From: a bacterium
GTDB taxonomy: Bacteria > Patescibacteriota > Minisyncoccia > Moranbacterales > UBA2206
DNA length: 32,903 nt
Reading direction: 5' to 3'
Assembly: GCA_029567195.1 (NCBI GenBank)
Contig: JAKQLJ010000031.1
Location: 1 to 32,903, forward strand
Shown piece after piece: positions 16,957 to 26,151 of the stretch; position 1 is the stretch's first letter, and every line of letters begins with the position of its first letter. A program made the translations under genes and the position numbers. Below the pieces are notes generated by a model that made no database searches, had not been told where the DNA came from, and saw only the letters and a program-made list of their open reading frames with translations.

Positions 16957-16970
16957 CATTTCAGTATAAG

Positions 16971-16998
16971 CAGGCGCACCAACGCCTGTTTTCATTTT
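16971..16998 (+). terminator. Terminator after tRNA-Gln
   Basis: CAGGCG-caccaa-CGCCTG then TTTTCATTTT. Confidence 0.6.
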
Positions 16999-17159
16999 AT
17001 TCAAAGTATTATTTGAAGATTTAGAGATAATTGTAAATTAGTGAGGATAAAAATTTAATCTTATGCAATACTGAAGTCATAATCCTTAAATAAATGGAAA
17101 GCGTAAGATTGTTTCTAGATTTTGATTGATAAAAGCTAGATGTCGCTTTTTTAAAAAAC

Positions 17160-17192
17160 CACCCTTCGGGCATCCATTATCCGCGAAGGGTG
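17160..17192 (-). terminator. Terminator of the 17234 gene
   Basis: CACCCTTCG/CGAAGGGTG 9-bp stem with GTTTTTT following on the minus strand. Confidence 0.6.
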
Positions 17193-17233
17193 TGTTCAAG
17201 TGTCCGAATAAGAAACATAAAAAACAAGGAGAA

Positions 17234-17494
17234 CTAGACAAATTTTCGTACAATAGCAAAGACAACACTAGTGGCTGCTATCCCCTCGCAGCAGTCTTTT
17301 TGGATAAGCTCAATTCTCATTCCCCATGCTCCATTCACTATTTCAGAAACACATTCCTCCAGGATTCCCAAGTCTTCTGGCGTAAGTGCTTCAAGAAATG
17401 GTTTTATGGACGCATAGTAATCCCAATCCGAAAGCATATCGTTTACATGACCATCTGTTAACGCCTTGAGCAACTTCCTAATCTCTGGTTTCAT
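17234..17494 (-). CDS. Hypothetical protein (86 aa)
   Basis: Strong GGAGG upstream of ATG on the minus strand; terminator downstream. Confidence 0.65.
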   Translation of the reverse strand: MKPEIRKLLKALTDGHVNDMLSDWDYYASIKPFLEALTPEDLGILEECVSEIVNGAWGMRIELIQKDCCEGIAATSVVFAIVRKFV

Positions 17495-17582
17495 CTCGTC
17501 CTCCGAGCTCTTAAGATTAATTTCGCTTTGTCATTCATGGCTTGACCAAGAATCCAGTAAATAAGCCAAGTTATGAAACTAA

Positions 17583-17605
17583 ATCCCCGCCTTCGCGGTG
17601 ATGAC
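17583..17605. repeat. REP-like palindrome
   Basis: ATCCCCGCCTTCGCGGTGATGAC, shares the ATGAC end with copies at 611, 29012 and 30563. Confidence 0.5.
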
Positions 17606-17790
17606 AACAAAGAACAGTATTATTGAGTCTCAGAGTATATCTAAATTAGTAAAAAGTCAAGTGAAACACGCGTTGGCTCTCTTTCTTTTTCAATAATTTC
17701 TTTACCTCCCCCTCAACTCCCTCTCTCTTTCCACTTCGCTTCAAAAATCCCCCATTTTTCCAAAATCCCTCATTCTGTTAAAATAAAATT

Positions 17791-17905
17791 AGCTTAAATC
17801 CGGCACATAAACATACTGATTCATCTCACGAAACAAGGTTCTAACATTGTCCACGATGGTCAACAAACAATAAAAACCACTGGCGTTTAGCTGGTGGTTT
17901 TGATT
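17791..17905 (+). ncRNA. Candidate small RNA with own promoter and terminator
   Basis: TTTCCA-16-TAAAAT (17757-17784) and hairpin AAAACCAC-tggcgtttagctg-GTGGTTTT (17873-17901); no convincing ORF. Confidence 0.3.
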
Positions 17906-17977
17906 TGTTTCAAAAAATTATACTCTGAAACAAAATAATTTCTTTATTTTAACCGGCTTTTTTGCTAGAATTTAGCC

Positions 17978-19582
17978 ATGGAAGAGTTTTTGCCAAAAAT
18001 CATAAAAGCTAAAAAATGGCTGGAGCATAACCTCTTTTTTATTATCGTCATTCTTTTTCTCATCATCTGGTGCGATATGTTTTTACTGCGTGAGATAAAC
18101 CTTGTTTCCGCCGACCTTGGAAGACATATTGAAAACGGAAAATTATTTTTAAAAGACTCCACCATCCCCCACACCAACCTTTTTTCCTACACCCATCCCG
18201 ATTTCCCTTTTATCGCCCATCATTGGGGTTCGGGAGTCATTTTTTTTGCCACAGAACGGTTTTTCGGCATGAATGGCCTGTCTTTTTTCTATGTCGCCCT
18301 GAATATTTTGACTTTTTTCATATTTTTCCGAGTAGCCCAAAAATGCTCCAATTTTTATATCGCCACCGCTTTTTCATTTTTGGTTATTCCCCTGATCGGC
18401 GAACGGACAGAAATCCGGCCGGAAGTTTTCAGTTTTCTTTTTTCCGGAATCTTTTTCTGGATTTTATGGAAATTTAAAAAAAACGAGCTGTCCTGGAAAT
18501 GGCTTCTCTTTTTGCCTATTCTTGAAATGATATGGATAAATCTCCACGTTTATTTTTTTCTGGGCATTGCCATTACGGGCGTATTTTTCCTGGAAGAGCT
18601 GGTCAAATTTTTTATCTTCAAAAAAATAGGCTATGAGACGGAAAGTACAAAAATAAAAGCGCTGTTATTGGTGATAATTTTTAATTTTTTATTTTCTTTC
18701 ATTAATCCTTTCGGCGCCAAAGGAGTTTTCTATCCCTTGAATATCTTCCAAAACTACGGCTATATGGTGTTGGAAAACCAATCCGTCTGGTTTTTGGAAA
18801 ATTTGGGCTTTATTCAAAATCCTAATTTTCTTCTTTATAAAATTGTCATCCTGGCCATTATTGCCAGCTTCATCTTCCTGATCTTTATAAATCGCCAGAA
18901 ATTTTCCCTCTCCCTTTTCATTTTTGCCGTTTCTTTCGGCACTATCGGCGGTCTGGCTATCAGAAACCTGTCTTTATTCGGCTTTTTTGCCCTGCCGATT
19001 CTTTCCTATAACACCTGGGAAATAATCAAAAAAAAGTTTCCCGAAAAAAAAGAGACGTTGAAACTTCCTATTTTTGTCCTGGCTATCGCCATTTTCGCCG
19101 TTACTTTTTTTACCCATAAGACTAAATTTAATTCCAGCCCCCGAGGCGGTCTTTATTCCAAAATCAACGCCTCGGCTGAATTTTTCAAAAAAGAAAATAT
19201 TCAGGGACCGATTTTTAACGATTACGACATCGGCAGTTATTTAATTTATCATCTTTATCCGGAAGAAAAAGTTTTTGTCGACAATCGGCCGGAAGCCTAC
19301 CCCGCTTCTTTCTTTGAGGATGTTTATATTCCCGTTCAGGAAGATAACAACAAATGGAAAGAAACTGACGGAAAATATAATTTCAACGCCATATTTTTCT
19401 ATGTTAATGATGCCACTCCCTGGGGACAAAAATTTCTCATTGAGCGCGTTTCCGATCCTAATTGGGCACCGGTTTATGTTGACAGTTTTGCCATTATATT
19501 TCTAAAAAGAAACGAAAAAAACGGTGATCTTATTGGTCGCTTTGAAATTCCAAGCGGCCGTTTCAGCGTAAAAAATAAATAA
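17978..19582 (+). CDS. Polytopic membrane protein, GT-C-like
   Basis: Many TM segments, N-terminal LVSADLGRHIENGKLFL and C-terminal VDNRPEAYPASFF; precedes a GT2 gene. Confidence 0.75.
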   Translation: MEEFLPKIIKAKKWLEHNLFFIIVILFLIIWCDMFLLREINLVSADLGRHIENGKLFLKDSTIPHTNLFSYTHPDFPFIAHHWGSGVIFFATERFFGMNGLSFFYVALNILTFFIFFRVAQKCSNFYIATAFSFLVIPLIGERTEIRPEVFSFLFSGIFFWILWKFKKNELSWKWLLFLPILEMIWINLHVYFFLGIAITGVFFLEELVKFFIFKKIGYETESTKIKALLLVIIFNFLFSFINPFGAKGVFYPLNIFQNYGYMVLENQSVWFLENLGFIQNPNFLLYKIVILAIIASFIFLIFINRQKFSLSLFIFAVSFGTIGGLAIRNLSLFGFFALPILSYNTWEIIKKKFPEKKETLKLPIFVLAIAIFAVTFFTHKTKFNSSPRGGLYSKINASAEFFKKENIQGPIFNDYDIGSYLIYHLYPEEKVFVDNRPEAYPASFFEDVYIPVQEDNNKWKETDGKYNFNAIFFYVNDATPWGQKFLIERVSDPNWAPVYVDSFAIIFLKRNEKNGDLIGRFEIPSGRFSVKNK

Positions 19583-19587
19583 AAAAT

Positions 19588-20289
19588 ATGAACATAGAAA
19601 AATTGTCCATAATTATTCCGGTTTTTAACGAAGAAAAAACTATCCAGAAAACCATCGAGCGCGTTTTTAGGGCGGACACGGACGGCATAAGAAGAGAAAT
19701 AATCGTTATAAATGACGGCTCCACTGATAATTCTTATAATATCCTGAAAGATTTGATGAACAAATTCAGCTTTGTTTTTATCAGTCATCCTAAAAATTTA
19801 GGCAAAGGTTCTGCTCTAAGAACCGGTTTCCAAAGGACTTCCGGCGATATAATTATTGTTCAAGACGCTGACTTGGAATATAACCCCAGCGATTTTTCAA
19901 AGATCCTGAGGGCATTTGAGAATAAAAAAGTTATGGTTGTTTACGGCTCAAGAAACATCCATCCCAAAAAGCGCGGCTATCCCCATTATGTTTTGGGCGC
20001 CTGGTTTTTAACCTTTCTCATCAATCGCCTTTTCAAATCCCGCCTCACCGACAGCTACACCTGTTATAAGGCTTTCCGTCGGGAAGTGATAAAAAGCTTA
20101 GAATTGGATTCCACCGGTTTTGAAATTGAAGCGGAGATAACCGCAAAAATTCTCAAAAAAAGAATACGCATAAAGGAAGTGCCCATCAGTTATTCCCCTC
20201 GAAAATTCAAGGAAGGCAAAAAAATAGGACTAAAAGACGCCTTCAAAGGAATGTCGGTGATTTTTAAAAATTATTTTTCCAATAATTAG
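19588..20289 (+). CDS. Glycosyltransferase family 2 (dolichyl-phosphate mannosyltransferase-like)
   Basis: LSIIIPVFNEEKTI, IVINDGSTDNS, NLGKGSALRTGF, VQDADLEYNP, DSYTCYKAFRREV. Confidence 0.93.
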   Translation: MNIEKLSIIIPVFNEEKTIQKTIERVFRADTDGIRREIIVINDGSTDNSYNILKDLMNKFSFVFISHPKNLGKGSALRTGFQRTSGDIIIVQDADLEYNPSDFSKILRAFENKKVMVVYGSRNIHPKKRGYPHYVLGAWFLTFLINRLFKSRLTDSYTCYKAFRREVIKSLELDSTGFEIEAEITAKILKKRIRIKEVPISYSPRKFKEGKKIGLKDAFKGMSVIFKNYFSNN

Positions 20290-20297
20290 CAAGATGC

Positions 20298-20327
20298 AAA
20301 AAGCCCCCGCTTAAGCGGGGGCTTTTG
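20298..20327. terminator. Bidirectional terminator between GT2 and rplL
   Basis: AAAAGCCCCCGCTTAAGCGGGGGCTTTT perfect palindrome. Confidence 0.85.
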
Positions 20328-20348
20328 TGATATCCAAAAAATCAGATA

Positions 20349-20768
20349 TTATTTCAATGCTGCGGTAGCGCCAGCTTCTTCCAATTTCTTTTTCATTGCT
20401 TCTGCTTCTGCCTTGGCTACTTTTTCCTTGATTACTTTTGGAGCGGCATCAACCAAATCCTTGGCGTCCTTCAATCCGAGGCCGGTCAGTTCGCGAACAA
20501 CTTTAATAACGTTGATTTTAGATGCGCCAGCGCTGGTTACTTCAACGTCAAATTCGCTCTTTTCTTCAACTGCAGCGCCTTCAGCACCAGCCGCAGGAGC
20601 GGCACCCGCCATCATCATAGGAGCGGCGGCTGACACGCCAAATTTTTCTTCGAGAACCTTTACCAGCTCGGAAAGTTCCAAAACGCTCATCTTCTCTATT
20701 TCAGAGACCAGCTTTTGAAATTTTTCCGGAACTTCCACTGCCTTTTTTTCCTTTTTTTCTTCGGTCAT
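20349..20768 (-). CDS. rplL: 50S ribosomal protein L7/L12
   Basis: [20 protein letters not shown]...[48 protein letters not shown]. Confidence 0.97.
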   Translation of the reverse strand: MTEEKKEKKAVEVPEKFQKLVSEIEKMSVLELSELVKVLEEKFGVSAAAPMMMAGAAPAAGAEGAAVEEKSEFDVEVTSAGASKINVIKVVRELTGLGLKDAKDLVDAAPKVIKEKVAKAEAEAMKKKLEEAGATAALK

Positions 20769-20847
20769 AAATTTTAGTTAATTGGTCAATTGGCATATTG
20801 GTTTATTATTGGCCGACATACCACTGAACCTATATTGAATTAATAAA

Positions 20848-21366
20848 TTATTGTTTATTATCAGCTACTGCTTTTAAAACTTGGACTAAGCTTCTTAAAT
20901 TTCCAGCCAAGACATTGACAAACCCAGAAACCGGAGCGTTGATTGATCCGACAAATTTAGCCAGAAGCTCTTCCTTGGATGGCAATTTGGAAAGAGCCAT
21001 CACTTCTTCTTTGGTGATGTTCTTCGTTCCCAGAATTCCTCCCAAAATTTTCAGATTTTCATTGGTTTTTGATGCGGTCGCGATAATTTTCGCCGCCTGG
21101 ACTTCATCCTGATTGGAAACGGCAATGGCCAGCTGGCCTTCCATTTCCTTAACATCATTTTCCAACTTTGCCTCTTTAAGAGCGATGTTTATGAGGGTTT
21201 TTTTGATTACTTTGAAATCAATCCCTTCGGCACGAAGCTCCCGTCTGAGCCTGGTCATATCTTTTACACCCAGCCCTTTGAAATCGGAAAACACCACCGC
21301 CTTGGAATTTTTAAGTTTTTCCACCAAGTCTTGAACAATAACTTTTTTTTGTTGTTTAGTTTGCAT
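20848..21366 (-). CDS. rplJ: 50S ribosomal protein L10
   Basis: KKVIVQDLVEKLKNSKAVVFSDFKGLGVKDMTRLRRELRAEGIDFKVIKKTL. Confidence 0.96.
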   Translation of the reverse strand: MQTKQQKKVIVQDLVEKLKNSKAVVFSDFKGLGVKDMTRLRRELRAEGIDFKVIKKTLINIALKEAKLENDVKEMEGQLAIAVSNQDEVQAAKIIATASKTNENLKILGGILGTKNITKEEVMALSKLPSKEELLAKFVGSINAPVSGFVNVLAGNLRSLVQVLKAVADNKQ

Positions 21367-21404
21367 GAATTTCCTTACTAATTACAAATTAAAAAAATAT
21401 AAAT

Positions 21405-21512
21405 TTACAAAATAAAAAGCGGAATGTAATCCGCAGTTAAAGTAAATAATCTTATAAATAAGATTGATTTCCTCGGCGAGACTTATTTTAGCGCTCGCTG
21501 TCTGCGGAATTT
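21405..21512 (-). promoter_or_regulatory. Ribosomal protein L10 leader with terminator hairpin
   Basis: Minus strand TTCCGCAGACAGCGAGCGC...CTCGCCGAGGAAATC, then GCGGA/TCCGC hairpin with TTTTTATTTT. Confidence 0.7.
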
Positions 21513-21522
21513 CTATATTAAA

Positions 21523-21897
21523 TTATTTTTCTTCCTCTTTCTTTTCTTCCGGCTTTTCAGCGCTTTCTTCCTTTTTCTCTTCTGCTGGCTTTTCCGAAAT
21601 TTCTTTGGCTTCTTCTTTTACCGGCTCTTCTTTTTTAGGCAATTTTACCGATCTTTTTTTATCAGAAATGACATTCTTGGAAACTAGCAAATTATGGACT
21701 GTATCGGAAACTTTCGCCCCTTTTTCCAGCCAATATTTTATTCTTTCTTCCTTCAAAACAGCAACTTTTGAATGAGGATCGTAGGAACCTAAAATTTCCA
21801 CATGCCTTCCTCCCGGTGCCACGGTATGTTCCTGGAGAGTTATCTTAAATTGCGCCTTATTTCTTTTTCCTACTCTTGAAAATCTAATAGTCAGCAT
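21523..21897 (-). CDS. rpsP: 30S ribosomal protein S16 with long K/E-rich C-terminal tail
   Basis: MLTIRFSRVGKRNKAQFKITLQEHTVAPGGRHVEILGSYDPHSK...RIKYWLEKGAKVSDTVHNLL. Confidence 0.95.
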   Translation of the reverse strand: MLTIRFSRVGKRNKAQFKITLQEHTVAPGGRHVEILGSYDPHSKVAVLKEERIKYWLEKGAKVSDTVHNLLVSKNVISDKKRSVKLPKKEEPVKEEAKEISEKPAEEKKEESAEKPEEKKEEEK

Positions 21898-21967
21898 TTT
21901 AGTATTTAAAACCCAGGCATAAACGTTACAGTTATACCCGTAATATCTTGAAATTAATTACTAATTC

Positions 21968-21996
21968 AGTTTATCCGAATGTCCATCATTTGTCAA
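21968..21996 (-). promoter_or_regulatory. Promoter for rpsP-rplJ-rplL
   Basis: Minus strand TTGACA (21996-21991), 17-bp spacer, TAAACT (21973-21968). Confidence 0.55.
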
Positions 21997-23663
21997 GGGT
22001 TTTGGCTCATCACCCAAAAAGTGTATTTTCCGTTGTCAAAATTATACCTTTTTGCCTTTAAGTCCGGACATTTTTCTCGATATTGGTCCCTCAGCCATTG
22101 GTCAGATTCCTGAAAAACCAGTTGCGGGTCAATGCAGGAAATCTCCGATTTTCCGTCCATTGGCCTGTAAAAAATATAGTTTTTAATCTTCGGGTAGCTT
22201 ATATATTCCGTCGTTTTGAGACTTGATTGTTTTCTGTCGGAAGTGATAAAGGCGTTAAAGGCGGTAATGAGGTAATTATTTTCGTGAACTGGCAAGTCGT
22301 GCACCAATAGCCCCAAGTTAAAGAGCTTTCTTTCATAGGCGCCCAACGTTCCCACCTCCTTGGGCCAGTTATAAAAATAAATAAAAACCTGGGAAAATCC
22401 GCCAAAAATTACCATTATTATAAGACCGAGGAAAATGGTTGTAAATTTATTGCTCCATAATTTTTTTTGAAAAATTTCGTTGTTTTTAACATTTTTCCAA
22501 AAACTTTGGATATATTCAATAGGCAATGTGCAAAGTATGAATACGGCCGGAATGGCACCAATAATCCGGAGGGAATGAGGAACACCCTCGGCGCTAAGAA
22601 CTCCTGGAAGAAGCATAATCCAAAAAGTAGCTTGGGATAAAACGGAAACATAAAACCATTGGTTGTCTTCTGCGTCACCCTTTTCTTTTTTTAGCGAACT
22701 GAATAATTTTTTACCAATTTCTTTTACGCTGATGATAAATCCGATAGCAAATAAAACCGACCAGGCAGCCGGCAGGAGCGGCTGGGAATTGAAATTGTGG
22801 CGCGGATTTCTGTCTCCTGAAACAAAGAAAGCCCACAGATGATTGCCGATACTTTTGGAAAAAGCTTGGATAAAAGTTGTATTCGGGGTATTGAAAACGG
22901 AAACAGAGCTGGAACGATAAAGAAACTCTTGAAAATGACTGGAAAAATAAAGAAAAAGAGGGAGAGCGGACAAAAAAGATGCGGCAACAAAAACAAGAAT
23001 GCTTGTTTTATGTCGAGCAAAAAAACCTTTTTTAGTTAAGACAAATGAAATCCCCAAAATAACTAAAATTAATGGGGCCACCCTGAAAGCAATATAGGTG
23101 TGGAATCCCAGCCCCAGAAGCAGACCGGAAACGGCAAAATATATCAAACTTTTTCTTTTCTCGCCTTTTTCCTGACTATCTTTTTGGAAAGAAACATTTA
23201 TCGCTTTCCAGAAAAAATAAAAAGTCCAAACCAAAATTAAGGGGACCATGATAGCCCGATATGCTGTTCGGGAAAAAACCAGATGCCAAAAAGAAGTGGC
23301 TATCATAAAAGTTCCGATAGCCATTGAAAGACGAGAAAACCTCAATTCTTTTAAGAGAAAAAAGAAACCTATAACAGTGAGAGAGCCCCAAATAGCATTG
23401 GCCAGGCGCAGTCCCCAATTATTATTGCCTAAAAGATTGATAAAAAAGGCAATAACATTTATATGAAATCCCTCTCGACCGGTGTTATCGGAATAAAATA
23501 TCTTATAATCCCCCGTTTCATTGGCAGTAAGAGCGTCTATGCCGTTATAGGCTTCGTCATAATGAACGCCGGGAGGAATATTGCCCAGATTCCAAAAACG
23601 GATGAAAATACCAAAAAAAATAATGGCAATAATAAGAGAGGAAAACCAATATTTTTTACGCAT
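21993..23663 (-). CDS. GT39/ArnT-like membrane glycosyltransferase
   Basis: IRFWNLGNIPPGVHYDEAYNGIDA...GREGFHINVIAFFINLLGNNNWGLRLANAIWGSLTV; start placed at MRKKYWF just after the smc stop. Confidence 0.85.
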   Translation of the reverse strand: MRKKYWFSSLIIAIIFFGIFIRFWNLGNIPPGVHYDEAYNGIDALTANETGDYKIFYSDNTGREGFHINVIAFFINLLGNNNWGLRLANAIWGSLTVIGFFFLLKELRFSRLSMAIGTFMIATSFWHLVFSRTAYRAIMVPLILVWTFYFFWKAINVSFQKDSQEKGEKRKSLIYFAVSGLLLGLGFHTYIAFRVAPLILVILGISFVLTKKGFFARHKTSILVFVAASFLSALPLFLYFSSHFQEFLYRSSSVSVFNTPNTTFIQAFSKSIGNHLWAFFVSGDRNPRHNFNSQPLLPAAWSVLFAIGFIISVKEIGKKLFSSLKKEKGDAEDNQWFYVSVLSQATFWIMLLPGVLSAEGVPHSLRIIGAIPAVFILCTLPIEYIQSFWKNVKNNEIFQKKLWSNKFTTIFLGLIIMVIFGGFSQVFIYFYNWPKEVGTLGAYERKLFNLGLLVHDLPVHENNYLITAFNAFITSDRKQSSLKTTEYISYPKIKNYIFYRPMDGKSEISCIDPQLVFQESDQWLRDQYREKCPDLKAKRYNFDNGKYTFWVMSQNP

Positions 23664-23667
23664 AAAT

Positions 23668-26001
23668 TTAATTGATAATTCTTCCCCCTTGCCCAATCTG
23701 GTCCAACTTTACCGACAAGAGTTTGGAAATTCCGTCTTCACCCATAGTTACTCCATAAAGAAGCGAGGCTTGTCTCATAGTTTCCCGATTATGGGATATA
23801 ATGACAAATTGGGTATTGGAAGAAAGTTCCAAAATGATTCGCCCGAATCTCTTGGAATTGGCCTCGTCAAGAGCCGCTTCCACTTCATCAAGAACAGAAA
23901 AAGGAGGCGGGTTATGGGAAATGACGGCAAAAAGAAGGGCAAGGGAAGTAAGCGATCTTTCCCCGCCGGAAAGCATAGCCAAAGAAGAAATCTTTTTCCC
24001 CGGAGGACAGGCAAAAATATCGATGCCCGTTTCTTCTTCCTCTTCTTTTTCTTTTTCCTCCAATTCTTCTTCTAAGTTTTCTTCCAGTTTTTCTCCTTCT
24101 GTTCTCTTAACTCTTCCCCTTTGGCTTTTCACTTTTATTTTTGCCAGATGAGCGTTTCCGCCGCCAAAAATTATTCTAAAATATTTGGTAAATTCCCTGT
24201 TGATTTCTGAAAAAGCCGATTCAAATTCTTTATTAATTTTTTGCTCCATTTCCTTTATGACTTCTCTGAGGGAAGTTATCGCCTTTTCCAAATCCTCCGA
24301 TTCGCCGCTTAAAAAGTCAAATCTCTTTTGAGTTTCTTCGTATTCGTCAATGATCAGCGGATCAATTCCGCCGATTTGCTCAAATTGGATTTTGAGGCGG
24401 GAAATTTCCCTCTCCAATTCTGCCTCGTTTATATTCTCTATCTTTTTTTCCAAATCCTCCGCATTGATTTTTAGCTCGTCTTTCACTTCATTTTTGAGAT
24501 CTTCTTCCCGCACTTCCACCTTGGCCAGAGCAATTTTGGAATCATTAAATTCGTCTTTCAGCTTGTTCAATTCATCCTGTTTGATTCTCATTTTCCTTTC
24601 AACCTCAAAAAAATTCCTTCTTTTCTCCCGGTCCAACTGAATTTCTTTTTCAATTTTTTCCTCTATTTCTTTTATTTCCGCTTCGACTCTTTTTATTTCC
24701 TCTCTGATTTTAACTGATCTTTCTTTAAGTTCGATCAATGCCTTTGATTCTTCTGGTTCTGTTTTTTCCGTTTTTATTTCCCGTTGGTTGTCTATCTTTT
24801 CTTCTTTTTTTCCTTTTTCTATATCTGCTTTCAGGTCGTGAAGCCTTTGGCTTATGACTCGGGCAAATTCTTTAATATCCTGCAGATCTTCCAATTTTTC
24901 GGCCGAATTTATCCTTCGTATCAGTTCTTCCTGCTGACGTTTTATTTCTTCGATATTATCGCGAACATAAGAAAGATCCACCGGAATACTGCGTATTTTT
25001 ATCTCTTCTATGATTTCCCGATTTTTTTCTTTTTCTTTTTCAATTTCTATTCTTCCCTCGGTAATAATAAGATCTCTCTCCAATTGACTGAGTTTGTTTT
25101 TCATTTCTCGCCCGGTTCTGTCCAGCTCGGAAAGTTTTAACCCTCCTTTTTCTTCCTTTTCTTCCCTGCTTATTTCATCCGCCAGTTTGTCCACTTCTCG
25201 TTGCACATTCATCATCAAACGGCCCATTTCTTCTTTCTCTTCATTCAATTTTCCCCTTTCATTTTGAAAACTGTTCCAAAGATAAGTGAATAGCTGGGTT
25301 TGTTTTTCCTTTAATTTTTTGGAAACTTCCGCGCCTTTGGCCGCTTTCTCCGATTGTCTTTTGAGCATTCTAAGATGTGGCTGAATTTCCTCGACCAGCC
25401 CTTTGACACGAGTAAGATTTTCCCGAGTCGAATCTAATTTTCTGATAGATCTGTCCTTTTTGATTTGATATTGCTTGACTCCGGCTGCATCTTCAATGAG
25501 CAGTCTCCTTTCCAACGGCGTGGAATTCAAAATAGCATCTGCCATTCCCTGGTTGATGATGGCATAGCTTTCCTTCCCCACTCCCGCTTTTGCCAATAAA
25601 TCGACAATGTCCTGGAGACGCACCCGGGAACCGTTGATGGAATATTCCCCTTCTCCCGAACGATGAACTTTTCGGGTAATAGCCACTTCGGAAAAATCCA
25701 ACGGAATTTTTTTGTCGCTGTTATCAAGATAAAGAGTCACTCTGGCGCTTCCCAGACGGGCCTTCTTTCCACTGCCGGCAAAAATGACATCTTCCGATTT
25801 TTTGCCTCTGAGATTTTTCATCGACTGTTCGCCCATTACCCAGCGCATGGCATCCGCCACATTGGATTTTCCGCTGCCATTAGGTCCGACAATCGCTGTA
25901 ATGCCATGGGTTTTATGGTTTTTTTGGTCAATTAAAAAATCCAAAGTGGTTTTGGTAGCAAAAGATTTGAATCCGTTAATTTCCAGTTTTTTTAAAAACA
26001 T
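23668..26001 (-). CDS. smc: Chromosome segregation protein SMC, short form (777 aa)
   Basis: GPNGSGKSNVADAMRWVMGEQS, INGSRVRLQDIVDLL, LSGGERSLTSLALLFAV, FSVLDEVEAALDEAN. Confidence 0.92.
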   Translation of the reverse strand: MFLKKLEINGFKSFATKTTLDFLIDQKNHKTHGITAIVGPNGSGKSNVADAMRWVMGEQSMKNLRGKKSEDVIFAGSGKKARLGSARVTLYLDNSDKKIPLDFSEVAITRKVHRSGEGEYSINGSRVRLQDIVDLLAKAGVGKESYAIINQGMADAILNSTPLERRLLIEDAAGVKQYQIKKDRSIRKLDSTRENLTRVKGLVEEIQPHLRMLKRQSEKAAKGAEVSKKLKEKQTQLFTYLWNSFQNERGKLNEEKEEMGRLMMNVQREVDKLADEISREEKEEKGGLKLSELDRTGREMKNKLSQLERDLIITEGRIEIEKEKEKNREIIEEIKIRSIPVDLSYVRDNIEEIKRQQEELIRRINSAEKLEDLQDIKEFARVISQRLHDLKADIEKGKKEEKIDNQREIKTEKTEPEESKALIELKERSVKIREEIKRVEAEIKEIEEKIEKEIQLDREKRRNFFEVERKMRIKQDELNKLKDEFNDSKIALAKVEVREEDLKNEVKDELKINAEDLEKKIENINEAELEREISRLKIQFEQIGGIDPLIIDEYEETQKRFDFLSGESEDLEKAITSLREVIKEMEQKINKEFESAFSEINREFTKYFRIIFGGGNAHLAKIKVKSQRGRVKRTEGEKLEENLEEELEEKEKEEEEETGIDIFACPPGKKISSLAMLSGGERSLTSLALLFAVISHNPPPFSVLDEVEAALDEANSKRFGRIILELSSNTQFVIISHNRETMRQASLLYGVTMGEDGISKLLSVKLDQIGQGGRIIN

Positions 26002-26096
26002 TATTCGCGCAAAATAAAATAACTAACATAAAACAAAATGTATGTTTTATGCTCCGTAACTTTATGATTATTATACTATATTTTTGGAAAAAAATA

Positions 26097-26118
26097 AATC
26101 CCATTTAATGGGATTTAT
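26097..26118 (-). terminator. Terminator downstream of rnc
   Basis: AAATCCCATTTAATGGGATTT palindrome followed on the minus strand by ATTTTTTT. Confidence 0.65.
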
Positions 26119-26151
26119 CTGCTCTATTTTCTATATTATACGCTTTATCTT

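Noticed and set aside
21523-21660. Frameshift or gene fusion in the rpsP C-terminus
   Set aside because: The K/E/P-rich tail is in frame with normal codon pattern; such low-complexity S16 tails are common.
23581-24075. Plus-strand ORF 164 aa
   Set aside because: Antisense to the smc 3' end and GT39 5' end; phenylalanine-rich tail is the complement of the smc acidic stretch.
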